From Ignavibacteriales bacterium (GTDB lineage: Bacteria; Bacteroidota; Ignavibacteria; Ignavibacteriales; Ignavibacteriaceae), in NCBI GenBank assembly GCA_003538625.1, contig DPRR01000039.1, positions 57,571-121,570 of the forward strand: DNA of 64,000 nt. Direction: 5' to 3'. Below are positions 19,888 to 26,802 of the stretch, in pieces (positions within the stretch are counted from its first letter, which is position 1; the number at the start of each line of letters is the position of its first letter). The translations under genes and the position numbers were made by a program. The notes under the pieces were generated by a model. The model saw only the letters and a list, made by a program, of their open reading frames with translations. It did no database searches and was not told the DNA's origin.

Positions 19888-20697
19888 TTGAATGATTCAC
19901 TTAATATTGTCACTGTGATTCAAGCACGAACAGGTTCAAGTCGCTTACCAAATAAAATATTGCTTCCTTTAGCCAATAAACCTTTACTATATCGAATGTT
20001 TGAGCGTGTTGCTGCATCAAAAAAACGCGGAACAATTGTTATTGCAACTACAACAGATAAAAGTGATGACATACTTAAAAATCTATGTGATGAGTATGAT
20101 ATAAAATGTTATCGGGGACATCCTACTGATTTGTTAGATAGACATTATCAAGCAGCTAAAAATTTTAATGCGGATGCTGTTGTTAAAATTCCCTCTGATT
20201 GTCCGCTGATAGATCCTAATGTGATTGATGAAGTAATAAATTTTTTTATCATTAATTATAAGAAATTTGATTATGTAAGTAATTTACATCCACCAACATA
20301 TCCTGATGGTAATGATGTTGAAATTATGAGCATGAATGCTTTAGAAGACGCCTGGAGGAATGCAAAAAAAAATTTAGAACGCGAACATACTACTCCTTAT
20401 CTCTGGGAAAATCCGGATAAATTCAGAATTGGAAATGTCGAATGGGAATCTGGTTTGGACTATTCAATGTCTCATCGCTTTACTATAGATTATGAAAAAG
20501 ATTACAATTTCATAAAACAAGTTTATGATGAACTTTATTCTGTTAACCCTATTTTTACGCTTAATGATATTTTGGATTTATTAGATCGGAAATCTGAAAT
20601 TAAAAAAATAAATGAAGAATATTGCGGAGTAAATTGGTATAGAAATCATCTTGATGAACTGAAAACAATTACTCCAAATCAGACAAAAATTATATAG
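19888..20697 (+). CDS. SpsF/CMP-sugar cytidylyltransferase-like protein
   Basis: A 269-residue nucleotidyltransferase of the CMP-NeuAc/CMP-Kdo synthetase superfamily, SpsF branch. Seen: the CTP-binding motif VIQARTGSSRLPNKILLPLA at residues 9-28 and the metal-site motif KIPSDCPLIDP near 100. It should activate a nonulosonate-type acid sugar with CMP. Start: no ATG precedes the CTP motif in frame; TTG at 19888 follows the ribosome site AGAGG with 8-base spacing and is chosen. 19 bp after the glycosyltransferase. Downstream are two GTAG-type palindromes before the aminotransferase. Confidence 0.8.
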   Translation: MNDSLNIVTVIQARTGSSRLPNKILLPLANKPLLYRMFERVAASKKRGTIVIATTTDKSDDILKNLCDEYDIKCYRGHPTDLLDRHYQAAKNFNADAVVKIPSDCPLIDPNVIDEVINFFIINYKKFDYVSNLHPPTYPDGNDVEIMSMNALEDAWRNAKKNLEREHTTPYLWENPDKFRIGNVEWESGLDYSMSHRFTIDYEKDYNFIKQVYDELYSVNPIFTLNDILDLLDRKSEIKKINEEYCGVNWYRNHLDELKTITPNQTKII

Positions 20698-20712
20698 AAA
20701 GAAATATTAACC

Positions 20713-20734
20713 GTAGAACAGATTTTAATCTGTT
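20713..20734 (+). repeat. REP-like element (GTAG head + 18-bp palindrome), copy 1
   Basis: The head GTAG is followed by a perfect palindrome, AACAGATT-TT-AATCTGTT. A GTAG head on a short palindrome is the hallmark of REP elements moved by IS200-like RAYT transposases. Two more copies (20764 and 33184) differ by compensating changes in the stem, which shows the hairpin is what is kept. Confidence 0.7.
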
Positions 20735-20763
20735 AACTGACTCAAAATAAAGAGGATATAAAC

Positions 20764-20785
20764 GAAGAACAGACTAAAGTCTGTT
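20764..20785 (+). repeat. REP-like element, copy 2
   Basis: GAAG head (one change from GTAG) followed by the palindrome AACAGACT-AA-AGTCTGTT. It lies 29 bp after copy 1 in the same orientation. Compared with copy 1 the stem carries a T-to-C change matched by A-to-G on the other arm. Confidence 0.7.
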
Positions 20786-20824
20786 TTACAAAATACAAAC
20801 TATTATTATAAATAGAGAAATATT

Positions 20825-22165
20825 ATGCCAAACAAAGTTGAATTTAACAAAGATTATCCAACAATTACAAAATCAGATGAGTATTATAAAATAGCATTAG
20901 AACTTATTCCTGCACAAACTCAAACTCTTGCAAAAGGAACAGGGCAAAACATTAAAGGTATTGCTCCTAAATATCTCCAGAAAGGTAAAGGTTCTCATGT
21001 TTGGGATGTTGACGGTAATGAATATATCGATTATACAATGGGCGTTGGTCCGCTATCACTTGGATATGCTTATGATAAAGTTGATGAAGCTATTAAAGAA
21101 CAACTAAAAGATGGAATTACGTTTTCTTTAACTCACCCGCTTGAAGTTGAAGTTGCTGAGCTAATTCATAAAGTTGTGCCAAATGCTGAATCAATACGTT
21201 ACAGTCGCGGAGGTGCAGATGTTGTCTCTGGTGCGGTAAGATTATCAAGAGCATTTACAGGAAGAAATAAGGTTCTATGTTGTGGCTATCACGGCTGGCA
21301 CGATTGGTATATAGCAGTTACGGATCGTAATAAAGGAATTCCACAAGAAATACAGGATTTATCATTTACCTTTAATTATAATGATATTCAGTCAGTTATA
21401 GATTCCATAGATGACGACACAGCTTGTGTTGTTCTTGAACCATTTGTTTTTGAAGAACCTAAAGATAATTTTTTACAAAAACTCCGTGATGTTTGTACAC
21501 AGAATGGAACTCTTTTAGTGTTCGATGAAATGTGGACAGGATTCAGAATTGCATTAGGCGGTGCGCAGGAATATTTTGGAGTAAAAGCAGATTTAGCTTG
21601 CTTCTCAAAAGCTGTTGCTAATGGAATGCCTCTTTCTGTTTTAACCGGAAGAAAAGATGTTATGTCCTTACTTGATAAAGATGTGTTTTTCTTTAATACT
21701 TTCGGTGGAGAAGCTTTATCTCTTGCTGCAGCTAAAGCTACTATCAATGAAATGATCGAAAAAAATGTTCAAGCTTACTTAGCAAAACAGGGCAATAAAT
21801 TAAAAGTTGGGTATAATAAAATTGCTGAGAATCTTGGAATGGATTTTACGAAATGCTCTGGATATGATTGCAGAACAATAATAACTTTTGATGCTGAAAA
21901 ATCAGGCTGTAACCCGCTTGAAATGAAATCATTAGTTCAGCAGGAAATGATAAAGAGAGGAATCCTTTGGGGTGGATTTCACAATATGTCTTTCTCACAT
22001 ACTGATGAGGATATTTCATACACATTAAAAGCTTATGAAGATGTTCTTCCGATTCTTAAAAAAGCAGTAGATGAAAATAATGTAAAATCATATTTGCGCG
22101 GTGAGCCAGTGGAACCTGTTTTTAGAAAAATCGGTAACTTTAATATGAAACCAAAAAAGAAATAA
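20825..22165 (+). CDS. Class III aminotransferase (glutamate-1-semialdehyde aminotransferase-like)
   Basis: A 446-residue PLP-dependent fold-type I aminotransferase of class III. Seen: GSHVWDVDGNEYIDYTMG near 57-74, the cofactor Asp in LVFDEMWTGFR, and the Schiff-base lysine in ACFSKAVANGMPLS near 261. It resembles HemL, but its place between a CMP-sugar synthetase and an SDR/NeuB-like pair argues that it aminates a keto-sugar, not glutamate semialdehyde. The C-terminus has a 30-residue basic tail. The SDR gene follows with a 1-bp gap. HemL activity cannot be excluded without knowing whether another hemL exists in the genome. Confidence 0.85.
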   Translation: MPNKVEFNKDYPTITKSDEYYKIALELIPAQTQTLAKGTGQNIKGIAPKYLQKGKGSHVWDVDGNEYIDYTMGVGPLSLGYAYDKVDEAIKEQLKDGITFSLTHPLEVEVAELIHKVVPNAESIRYSRGGADVVSGAVRLSRAFTGRNKVLCCGYHGWHDWYIAVTDRNKGIPQEIQDLSFTFNYNDIQSVIDSIDDDTACVVLEPFVFEEPKDNFLQKLRDVCTQNGTLLVFDEMWTGFRIALGGAQEYFGVKADLACFSKAVANGMPLSVLTGRKDVMSLLDKDVFFFNTFGGEALSLAAAKATINEMIEKNVQAYLAKQGNKLKVGYNKIAENLGMDFTKCSGYDCRTIITFDAEKSGCNPLEMKSLVQQEMIKRGILWGGFHNMSFSHTDEDISYTLKAYEDVLPILKKAVDENNVKSYLRGEPVEPVFRKIGNFNMKPKKK

Positions 22166-22166
22166 A

Positions 22167-22979
22167 ATGAATTCACTCGAATTATTTTCATTAAAGAACA
22201 GAGTTGCAGTTGTAACTGGTGCTCTTGGTTTAATTGGTAAAAATCATTGTATTGCACTTGCTGAGGCTGGTGCAAATATTATAGTCTGCGATCTTGATGA
22301 AGAGCAGTGCAAAAAATTTGTTTCTACTCTTCCAACAAAATCAATTGGAGTTAGAGTTGATATTAAAAATAAATCCTCAGTAGAAAATTTACGAGACAAA
22401 ACTTTAAATGAATTTGGAAGAATCGATATCCTTGTAAACAATGCAGCAATAAATGATATGTTTGAAAATCCTCAGATGGCTGCAGAGCAATCTATGTTTG
22501 AAAACTATCCGCTTGAGATGTGGCAAAAATCTTTGGATGTAAATGTTACGGGAACTTTTCTTTGCTCCCAAGTTATCGGATCTGAAATGGCGAAAGCGGG
22601 TAAAGGAAGTATAATCAACATTGCTTCTACTTATGGATTAGTTGGACCAGATCAATCCATCTATAAAAAACCTGATGGGTCTCAATCCTTTTACAAATCA
22701 CCCGCCTATCCTGCAACTAAAGGAGCTATTGTAAACTTTACAAAATTTCTTGCAGCGTATTGGGGCAGCAAAGGTGTTAGAGTAAATACACTTTCACCGG
22801 GTGGAGTTGAAAATAATCAGGATGAATATTTCATAAATAATTATTCCGCAAAAACTCCTTTGGGAAGAATGGCTTACCCTACAGATTACAAAGGTGCAAT
22901 AATATTTTTAGCAAGTGATGCTTCATCTTATATGACTGGAGCAAATTTAATTGTTGACGGAGGATGGACTACATGGTAA
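22167..22979 (+). CDS. SDR oxidoreductase of the acidic-sugar cluster (PtmA-like)
   Basis: A 270-residue classical SDR. Seen: VTGALGLIGKNHCIALAEAG at residues 16-35, DILVNNAAIND, a catalytic Ser in IINIASTYG, and YPATKGAIVNF for Tyr/Lys. It is like the PtmA oxidoreductases found in flagellar nonulosonate clusters and like gluconate-type dehydrogenases. With the aminotransferase one base upstream, an oxidation-then-transamination pair on a sugar hydroxyl is the simplest reading (inference). The next gene starts inside its 3' end. Confidence 0.88.
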   Translation: MNSLELFSLKNRVAVVTGALGLIGKNHCIALAEAGANIIVCDLDEEQCKKFVSTLPTKSIGVRVDIKNKSSVENLRDKTLNEFGRIDILVNNAAINDMFENPQMAAEQSMFENYPLEMWQKSLDVNVTGTFLCSQVIGSEMAKAGKGSIINIASTYGLVGPDQSIYKKPDGSQSFYKSPAYPATKGAIVNFTKFLAAYWGSKGVRVNTLSPGGVENNQDEYFINNYSAKTPLGRMAYPTDYKGAIIFLASDASSYMTGANLIVDGGWTTW

Positions 22980-23503
22980 TTGATAAAAAATTAAAAGAAA
23001 ATAATCTGCATTTAAAAGAAAAAGCTGAAAAAATAAAAGTTATTCTTACTGATGTTGATGGCGTCTTAACCGACACCGGAATTTATTATGGACCTGAAGG
23101 CGAGGTACTTAAAAGATATTCCGTTCGCGACGGCATGGGTGTTGAGAGATTAAGAAAGTATGCTGGAATAGAAACGATTATAATTACCGGTGAAAATTCT
23201 GCAACAGTAAGATCACGCGCAGAAAAATTAAAGATGACAGAATTTTATCTTGGTGTTAAGAAAAAAGAAGATGTTTTAGAAATCATAAAAAAGAAAAATG
23301 GTTTTGTAAAGGAAGAGATTGCGTATATAGGAGACGATTCAAACGATTATGAAGTGATGCAGCTTTGCGGATTTACTGCAACTCCGGCGGATGGAATGAG
23401 TTTTATTAAAGATATTGCTGATTATATTTGTGAAACTAAAGCTGGTTATGGTGCTTTTCGTGAATTTGCAGAATTGATCATGGCATTCAAGCACAGTTCT
23501 TAA
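22973..23503 (+). CDS. KdsC-like HAD phosphatase
   Basis: A 176-residue HAD enzyme of the KdsC/YrbI family, which removes phosphate from Kdo-8-phosphate or nonulosonate-9-phosphates; these work as tetramers without a cap domain. Seen: nucleophile motif LTDVDGVLTDTGIYY, ITGENS, and the metal motif YIGDDSNDYEVMQLCG. ATGs at 22964 and 22973 are possible; the ribosome site GGAGG at 22959-22963 is correctly spaced only for 22973. The gene overlaps the end of the SDR by 7 bp. Confidence 0.88.
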   Translation: MVIDKKLKENNLHLKEKAEKIKVILTDVDGVLTDTGIYYGPEGEVLKRYSVRDGMGVERLRKYAGIETIIITGENSATVRSRAEKLKMTEFYLGVKKKEDVLEIIKKKNGFVKEEIAYIGDDSNDYEVMQLCGFTATPADGMSFIKDIADYICETKAGYGAFREFAELIMAFKHSS

Positions 23504-23524
23504 TAATAATTTTGAAAGAACAAC

Positions 23525-24403
23525 ATGAGCAAAAGAGAATTAAAAGTAGGCGCTCGTTTAATTGGAGATAGTTATCCTGTCTTCGTTATCGGGGAAATCG
23601 GTATAAACCATAATGGTAGTGTTGATATCGCAAAAAAAATAATTGCCGGAGCAAAACACGCCGGTTGTGATGCTGTAAAATTTCAAAAAAGAACTCCTGA
23701 AATCTGTACTCCAAAAGATCAATGGAACATTGAGCGGGATACTCCCTGGGGCAGAATGACTTATATTGATTACAGACACAAAGTTGAATTTGGTGAATAT
23801 GAATACACACAGATTGATAAATATTGTAAAGAGATTGGAATGATTTGGTTTGCTTCCTGTTGGGATGAACCTTCAGTTGATTTTATTGAAAAATTCAATC
23901 CGCCTCTATATAAAACAGCATCTGCTGCATTAACCGATTTTTCACTCCTGGAAAAACATAAAAAGTTACACAAACCAATTATGATGTCAACCGGAATGTC
24001 AACAATAGAGCAAATCGATGAAGCAGTTTCTATTATGGATAAAAATAATATAATGATTGCTCACGCAACCTCTGCATATCCTTGCAAAAATGAAGAATTA
24101 AATCTTAAAATGATTGAAACTCTTAAACAAAAATATCCAAATATTCCAATTGGTTATAGCGGACACGAGGTTGGGTTAGCACCAACCTGGGCGGCAGTTG
24201 CGCTCGGTGCTTGCTTTGTTGAGAGACATATAACACTGGATCGTTCAATGTGGGGTACTGATCAGGCAGCTTCTGTAGAAGTTGGTGGAATGGAAAGGTT
24301 AGTTTCAAGCATTCGTGATATTGAATCAGCTTTGGGCGATGGAATAAAAAAAGTTTACGATAGTGAACTTGGACAGATTAAAAAATTAAGAAGAGTTAAG
24401 TGA
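23525..24403 (+). CDS. NeuB-family sugar acid synthase (PEP condensation), no SAF domain
   Basis: A 292-residue NeuB-type synthase, which condenses phosphoenolpyruvate with an aldose (or its 6-phosphate) to make a 2-keto-3-deoxy acid. Seen: VIGEIGINHNGSVDIAKKII near 19-38, AVKFQKRTPE, the motif KTASAALTDF, MSTGMST, and GYSGHEVGL near 215. NeuB and SpsE are normally 330-370 residues with a C-terminal antifreeze-like (SAF) domain that closes the neighbouring active site; this protein stops right after the TIM barrel with a short lysine-rich tail. Last gene of the cluster, 21 bp after the phosphatase. Confidence 0.85.
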   Translation: MSKRELKVGARLIGDSYPVFVIGEIGINHNGSVDIAKKIIAGAKHAGCDAVKFQKRTPEICTPKDQWNIERDTPWGRMTYIDYRHKVEFGEYEYTQIDKYCKEIGMIWFASCWDEPSVDFIEKFNPPLYKTASAALTDFSLLEKHKKLHKPIMMSTGMSTIEQIDEAVSIMDKNNIMIAHATSAYPCKNEELNLKMIETLKQKYPNIPIGYSGHEVGLAPTWAAVALGACFVERHITLDRSMWGTDQAASVEVGGMERLVSSIRDIESALGDGIKKVYDSELGQIKKLRRVK

Positions 24404-24414
24404 TTCAAGAACGT

Positions 24415-24460
24415 CATTGCGAATGAGCCTGCCTGTCGGCAGACAGGTCCTCAAACGAAG
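24415..24460. repeat. CATTGCGAA...GAAGCAAT repeat, copy 1, with inserted hairpin
   Basis: Begins CATTGCGAA and ends CGAAGCAAT, the ends of a family also present at 44299. Inside is a small stem-loop, CCTGTC-GGCA-GACAGG. The element lies just after the NeuB-like gene. Confidence 0.55.
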
Positions 24461-24492
24461 CAATATGATAACCGATGTTAAGAACAATTAAT

Positions 24493-24571
24493 AAAACCTT
24501 CGAGGTTTTCTGAGATAAATAAGAATTTTTCTATTAGCTTAGCTAAAGTTTTAGCCAAACCTCGAAGGTTT
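24493..24571. repeat. Inverted pair of AAACCTTCGAGGTTT palindromes
   Basis: AAAACCTTCGAGGTTTT at 24493-24509 and AAACCTCGAAGGTTT at 24557-24571 are reverse complements of one another, about 50 bp apart, and each is itself near-palindromic. Between them is a third palindrome, GCTAAAGTTTTAGC (24542-24555). Another short palindrome, TGACTTCAGTCA, is at 24609-24620. The whole 250-bp spacer between the NeuB-like gene and the hydroxylase gene is thus filled by palindromes; no gene is seen. Confidence 0.6.
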
Positions 24572-24659
24572 CATAGATTTGCGCAAGATGAGCTAATAAT
24601 TAATTAGATGACTTCAGTCACCCTCAAGGATTTTTTTCCAAGTGACAACGCAATAAATT

Positions 24660-25499
24660 ATGGAAGCAAACATTTACTCAGAAATATTTAATTCAATTTA
24701 CAATTACTTCAGTGGATTATCATCTGCAGAAGTAATTTCGACTTCTCTTATAATTATTGCGGCTTTTATTTTTGTATTACTTGAGCGAATCTTCCCCTAT
24801 ACAAAGGGACAGGAAATTCTACGCGAAGGATTCTTTGATGATTTTGCAATGTACACCATTGCTCAAAATTATGTGTTGAGTATTTTAATTTTCGGAGTGA
24901 TAATTAATTTTATTGATAACTCAACAGGATTATCCAGATTTGGACTCTTTGCAAACGTTCCGGTTTGGGCACAATTAATTTTCTTTGTTGTTACACACGA
25001 TCTGTACATTTACTGGATGCACCGCTGGATGCACAAAAACAAATGGCTATGGAGAATTCATGAGGCGCACCACTCCCCCAAAAAGGTTGATTGGCTCTCA
25101 GGATCAAGATCTCATCCTTTAGAAATATTATTGAATCAAACCATTGAGTTTGCACCAATTGTTTTACTCGGATCACCGGTTGAAGTAATTGCTTATAAAG
25201 GTTTAATAAGTGCTGTATGGGGAATGTACATTCATTCTAACTTAGATATAAATTCCGGCTGGTTACAAAAAATAATTAACGGACCTGAAATGCACCGTTG
25301 GCATCATTCAACTGGAAAAGGGAGAAACAGAAACTTTGCCACAAAGTTTGCTTTTTGGGATTGGATGTTTGGAACCGCTTATTTACCGGATACAAAAGTT
25401 GATGAATACGGTTTGAAAACATTTTTTCCACGGCACTATTTTTCTCAGACCCTTTTTGCTTTTAGAAGATTCAAGAAATTAAAAAAAGAAGAAGTTTAG
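24660..25499 (+). CDS. Sterol desaturase / fatty acid hydroxylase family membrane protein
   Basis: A 279-residue di-iron membrane oxidase of the fatty acid hydroxylase superfamily. Seen: hydrophobic spans near 24-42, 65-85 and 98-115, and the histidine clusters HDLYIYWMHRWMH, RIHEAHHSP and MHRWHHS that bind the two irons; the set is complete. Such enzymes hydroxylate or desaturate lipids and need oxygen, a hint that the cell meets oxygen. Placed after the sugar cluster but separated by 250 bp of repeats, so a functional link is doubtful. Substrate unknown. Confidence 0.85.
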   Translation: MEANIYSEIFNSIYNYFSGLSSAEVISTSLIIIAAFIFVLLERIFPYTKGQEILREGFFDDFAMYTIAQNYVLSILIFGVIINFIDNSTGLSRFGLFANVPVWAQLIFFVVTHDLYIYWMHRWMHKNKWLWRIHEAHHSPKKVDWLSGSRSHPLEILLNQTIEFAPIVLLGSPVEVIAYKGLISAVWGMYIHSNLDINSGWLQKIINGPEMHRWHHSTGKGRNRNFATKFAFWDWMFGTAYLPDTKVDEYGLKTFFPRHYFSQTLFAFRRFKKLKKEEV

Positions 25500-25509
25500 T
25501 TTTAATTTT

Positions 25510-25695
25510 TTAATAACGCTCAGTGGCATAAGATCGATAAATTAATTCATATTCCTGCAGCCATTCGTTATCAGTGTTCGGAGTTTCATTGGATTGAGAC
25601 ATTAAATCTTCTTTTTTGTTTGCATCTTTTACCGGATTTTCTTTCCGTGGTATCAGATTACTTAAGAAAGTAAAAAATAAATTACTTTTTTCCAT
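25510..25695 (-). CDS. Small hypothetical protein (61 aa) behind a Pho-box-like array
   Basis: A 61-residue polar protein with no family I recognise. The ATG at 25695 follows AAGGA with good spacing, and four 11-bp-spaced repeats lie 49 bp upstream, matching those before the TonB receptor, so this is probably a real, regulated gene. The first 15 residues are mildly hydrophobic (LFFTFLSNLI), the middle is rich in Lys/Asn/Ser, and the end is aromatic (WLQEYELIYRSY). No cysteine or clear membrane span. Its stop is 11 bp from the convergent hydroxylase gene. Confidence 0.5.
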   Translation of the reverse strand: MEKSNLFFTFLSNLIPRKENPVKDANKKEDLMSQSNETPNTDNEWLQEYELIYRSYATERY

Positions 25696-25743
25696 AATCA
25701 ATCCTTTTTTTTGGAGAAAGATAACTCTTATATCTTACTTGGA

Positions 25744-25782
25744 TATTAACAGAATATTATTTTAGTGTTAAGAAATGATTAA
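25744..25782 (-). promoter_or_regulatory. Candidate Pho box array before the 61-aa gene
   Basis: Plus-strand hexamers TATTAA, TATTAT, TGTTAA and GATTAA start at 25744, 25755, 25766 and 25777, exactly 11 bp apart; on the coding strand these read as TTAACA-like units. The PhoB/PhoP family binds 11-bp direct repeats, and the TTAACA unit is like that of Bacillus PhoP. The array ends 49 bp from the start codon, as expected for an activator site replacing the -35 box. The regulator itself is not in the window. Confidence 0.5.
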
Positions 25783-25824
25783 GAATGATCTTTTATTCTG
25801 CACAGAATTATTAATTCAAATAGG

Positions 25825-25960
25825 GGCTGTCTCAAAAGTAATTATTACTGTCACACTGAGCCTGTCGAAGTGTGATTTAGTATTATAATGTAAGTCTTCG
25901 ACAACCTGCCTGCCGGACAGGCAGGGCTCAGACTGACAGATTGTGTCTTTTGAGACAGCC
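25825..25960. mobile_element. MITE-like element with 14-bp terminal inverted repeats
   Basis: GGCTGTCTCAAAAG at 25825-25838 is repeated in reverse as CTTTTGAGACAGCC at 25947-25960. The 136-bp unit has no coding frame and folds on itself: ACTGAGCCTGTCGAAG in the left half faces CTTCGAC and GGCTCAGACTGACAG in the right half, and CCTGCCTG/CAGGCAGG forms the centre of the right arm. Ends beginning GGCTGTCTC are like those of several IS families, so a non-autonomous derivative is likely. No convincing target duplication is seen. Confidence 0.65.
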
Positions 25961-25968
25961 TCATTACG

Positions 25969-26802
25969 TTACAATTTATTTTCCCACAAAGGGATATATC
26001 CGGATTGTCGCACAACAATTTGTCCTGCAGGTGAAAGCGCCCAATCAATAAAATTTTTTATCAGACCTTTTGGATTTTTAGTTGTAAAGAAATGAAGATA
26101 TCTTGAGATAGGATAAGTATCATTTTGAATATTTTTTTCCAGTGGTTCCACTCCATTAACAACTGCATTAAAAACATTTAACGAGTAACCCATTCCTCCA
26201 TAGCCGATTGCATTTCTATGCTCAGAAACAAATTTTGCTATTTCTTTTGTGGTCGGCTCAATCAAACAATTTGAAGAATATTCTTCATCTTCCAAAACGT
26301 GTTCTTTAAAGTACAAATATGTACCGGAGTTTGGATTTCTTATTACAGGAATTATAACAGTATCCTTTCCACCTAACACTTTCCAATTATTTATTTTACC
26401 GTTAAAAATATTTTTAAGCTGACTCATTGATAAATTTTTCACATTATTTTCCGGATGTAAATAGATACTTAAGCCATCTTTTGCGATCAGAAAAACCATT
26501 CCTAGTGAATTGTAATAATCCGCTAACGCTTTAGCTTCATCAGGTTTTAAATTGCGCGATGCTGTACAAATATCGGTTTGACCTTTAATGAGATCTCTGA
26601 TTCCAGATGCTGTTCCACCGCCAATAACATTGATAGAAATTCCCGGATGTTCTTTCATATATTCTGCGGCAAGATTAGATGTTAAATCAAACATCGTATC
26701 AGAACCGGAAATTGTGAACGAATTAGTTTCAGATATATTTGCTGAACAAGCGTTCAAAATAATAATACAAATTGTTATAAATAATTTTGAAATTATTTTC
26801 AT
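25969..26802 (-). CDS. PstS-like phosphate-binding lipoprotein
   Basis: A 277-residue periplasmic binding protein of the PstS family. Seen: lipoprotein signal with lipobox LNAC (Cys near 20), then the phosphate-site motifs SGSDTMFDL, IGGGTASGIRDLIKGQTDI and RNPNSGTYLYFKEHVL, and the late motif SPAGQIVVRQSGYIPL. The ATG at 26802 overlaps the stop of the M28 peptidase gene (ATGA) and gives a proper signal peptide; an upstream extension of 19 codons is unlikely. No pstC, pstA or pstB follows: the gene is isolated from its transporter. It could feed phosphate to a distant Pst system or act as a sensor or surface binder. Confidence 0.88.
   Translation of the reverse strand: MKIISKLFITICIIILNACSANISETNSFTISGSDTMFDLTSNLAAEYMKEHPGISINVIGGGTASGIRDLIKGQTDICTASRNLKPDEAKALADYYNSLGMVFLIAKDGLSIYLHPENNVKNLSMSQLKNIFNGKINNWKVLGGKDTVIIPVIRNPNSGTYLYFKEHVLEDEEYSSNCLIEPTTKEIAKFVSEHRNAIGYGGMGYSLNVFNAVVNGVEPLEKNIQNDTYPISRYLHFFTTKNPKGLIKNFIDWALSPAGQIVVRQSGYIPLWENKL

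Noticed and set aside
20700..20824. Small RNA or CRISPR-like repeat
   Set aside because: Only two unequal palindromes with one 29-bp spacer; no regular array, no cas genes, and a third copy far away fits REP elements better.
25851..26048. 65-codon minus-strand frame
   Set aside because: Runs across the MITE-like element and the end of the PstS-like gene in another frame; composition is that of the repeat.
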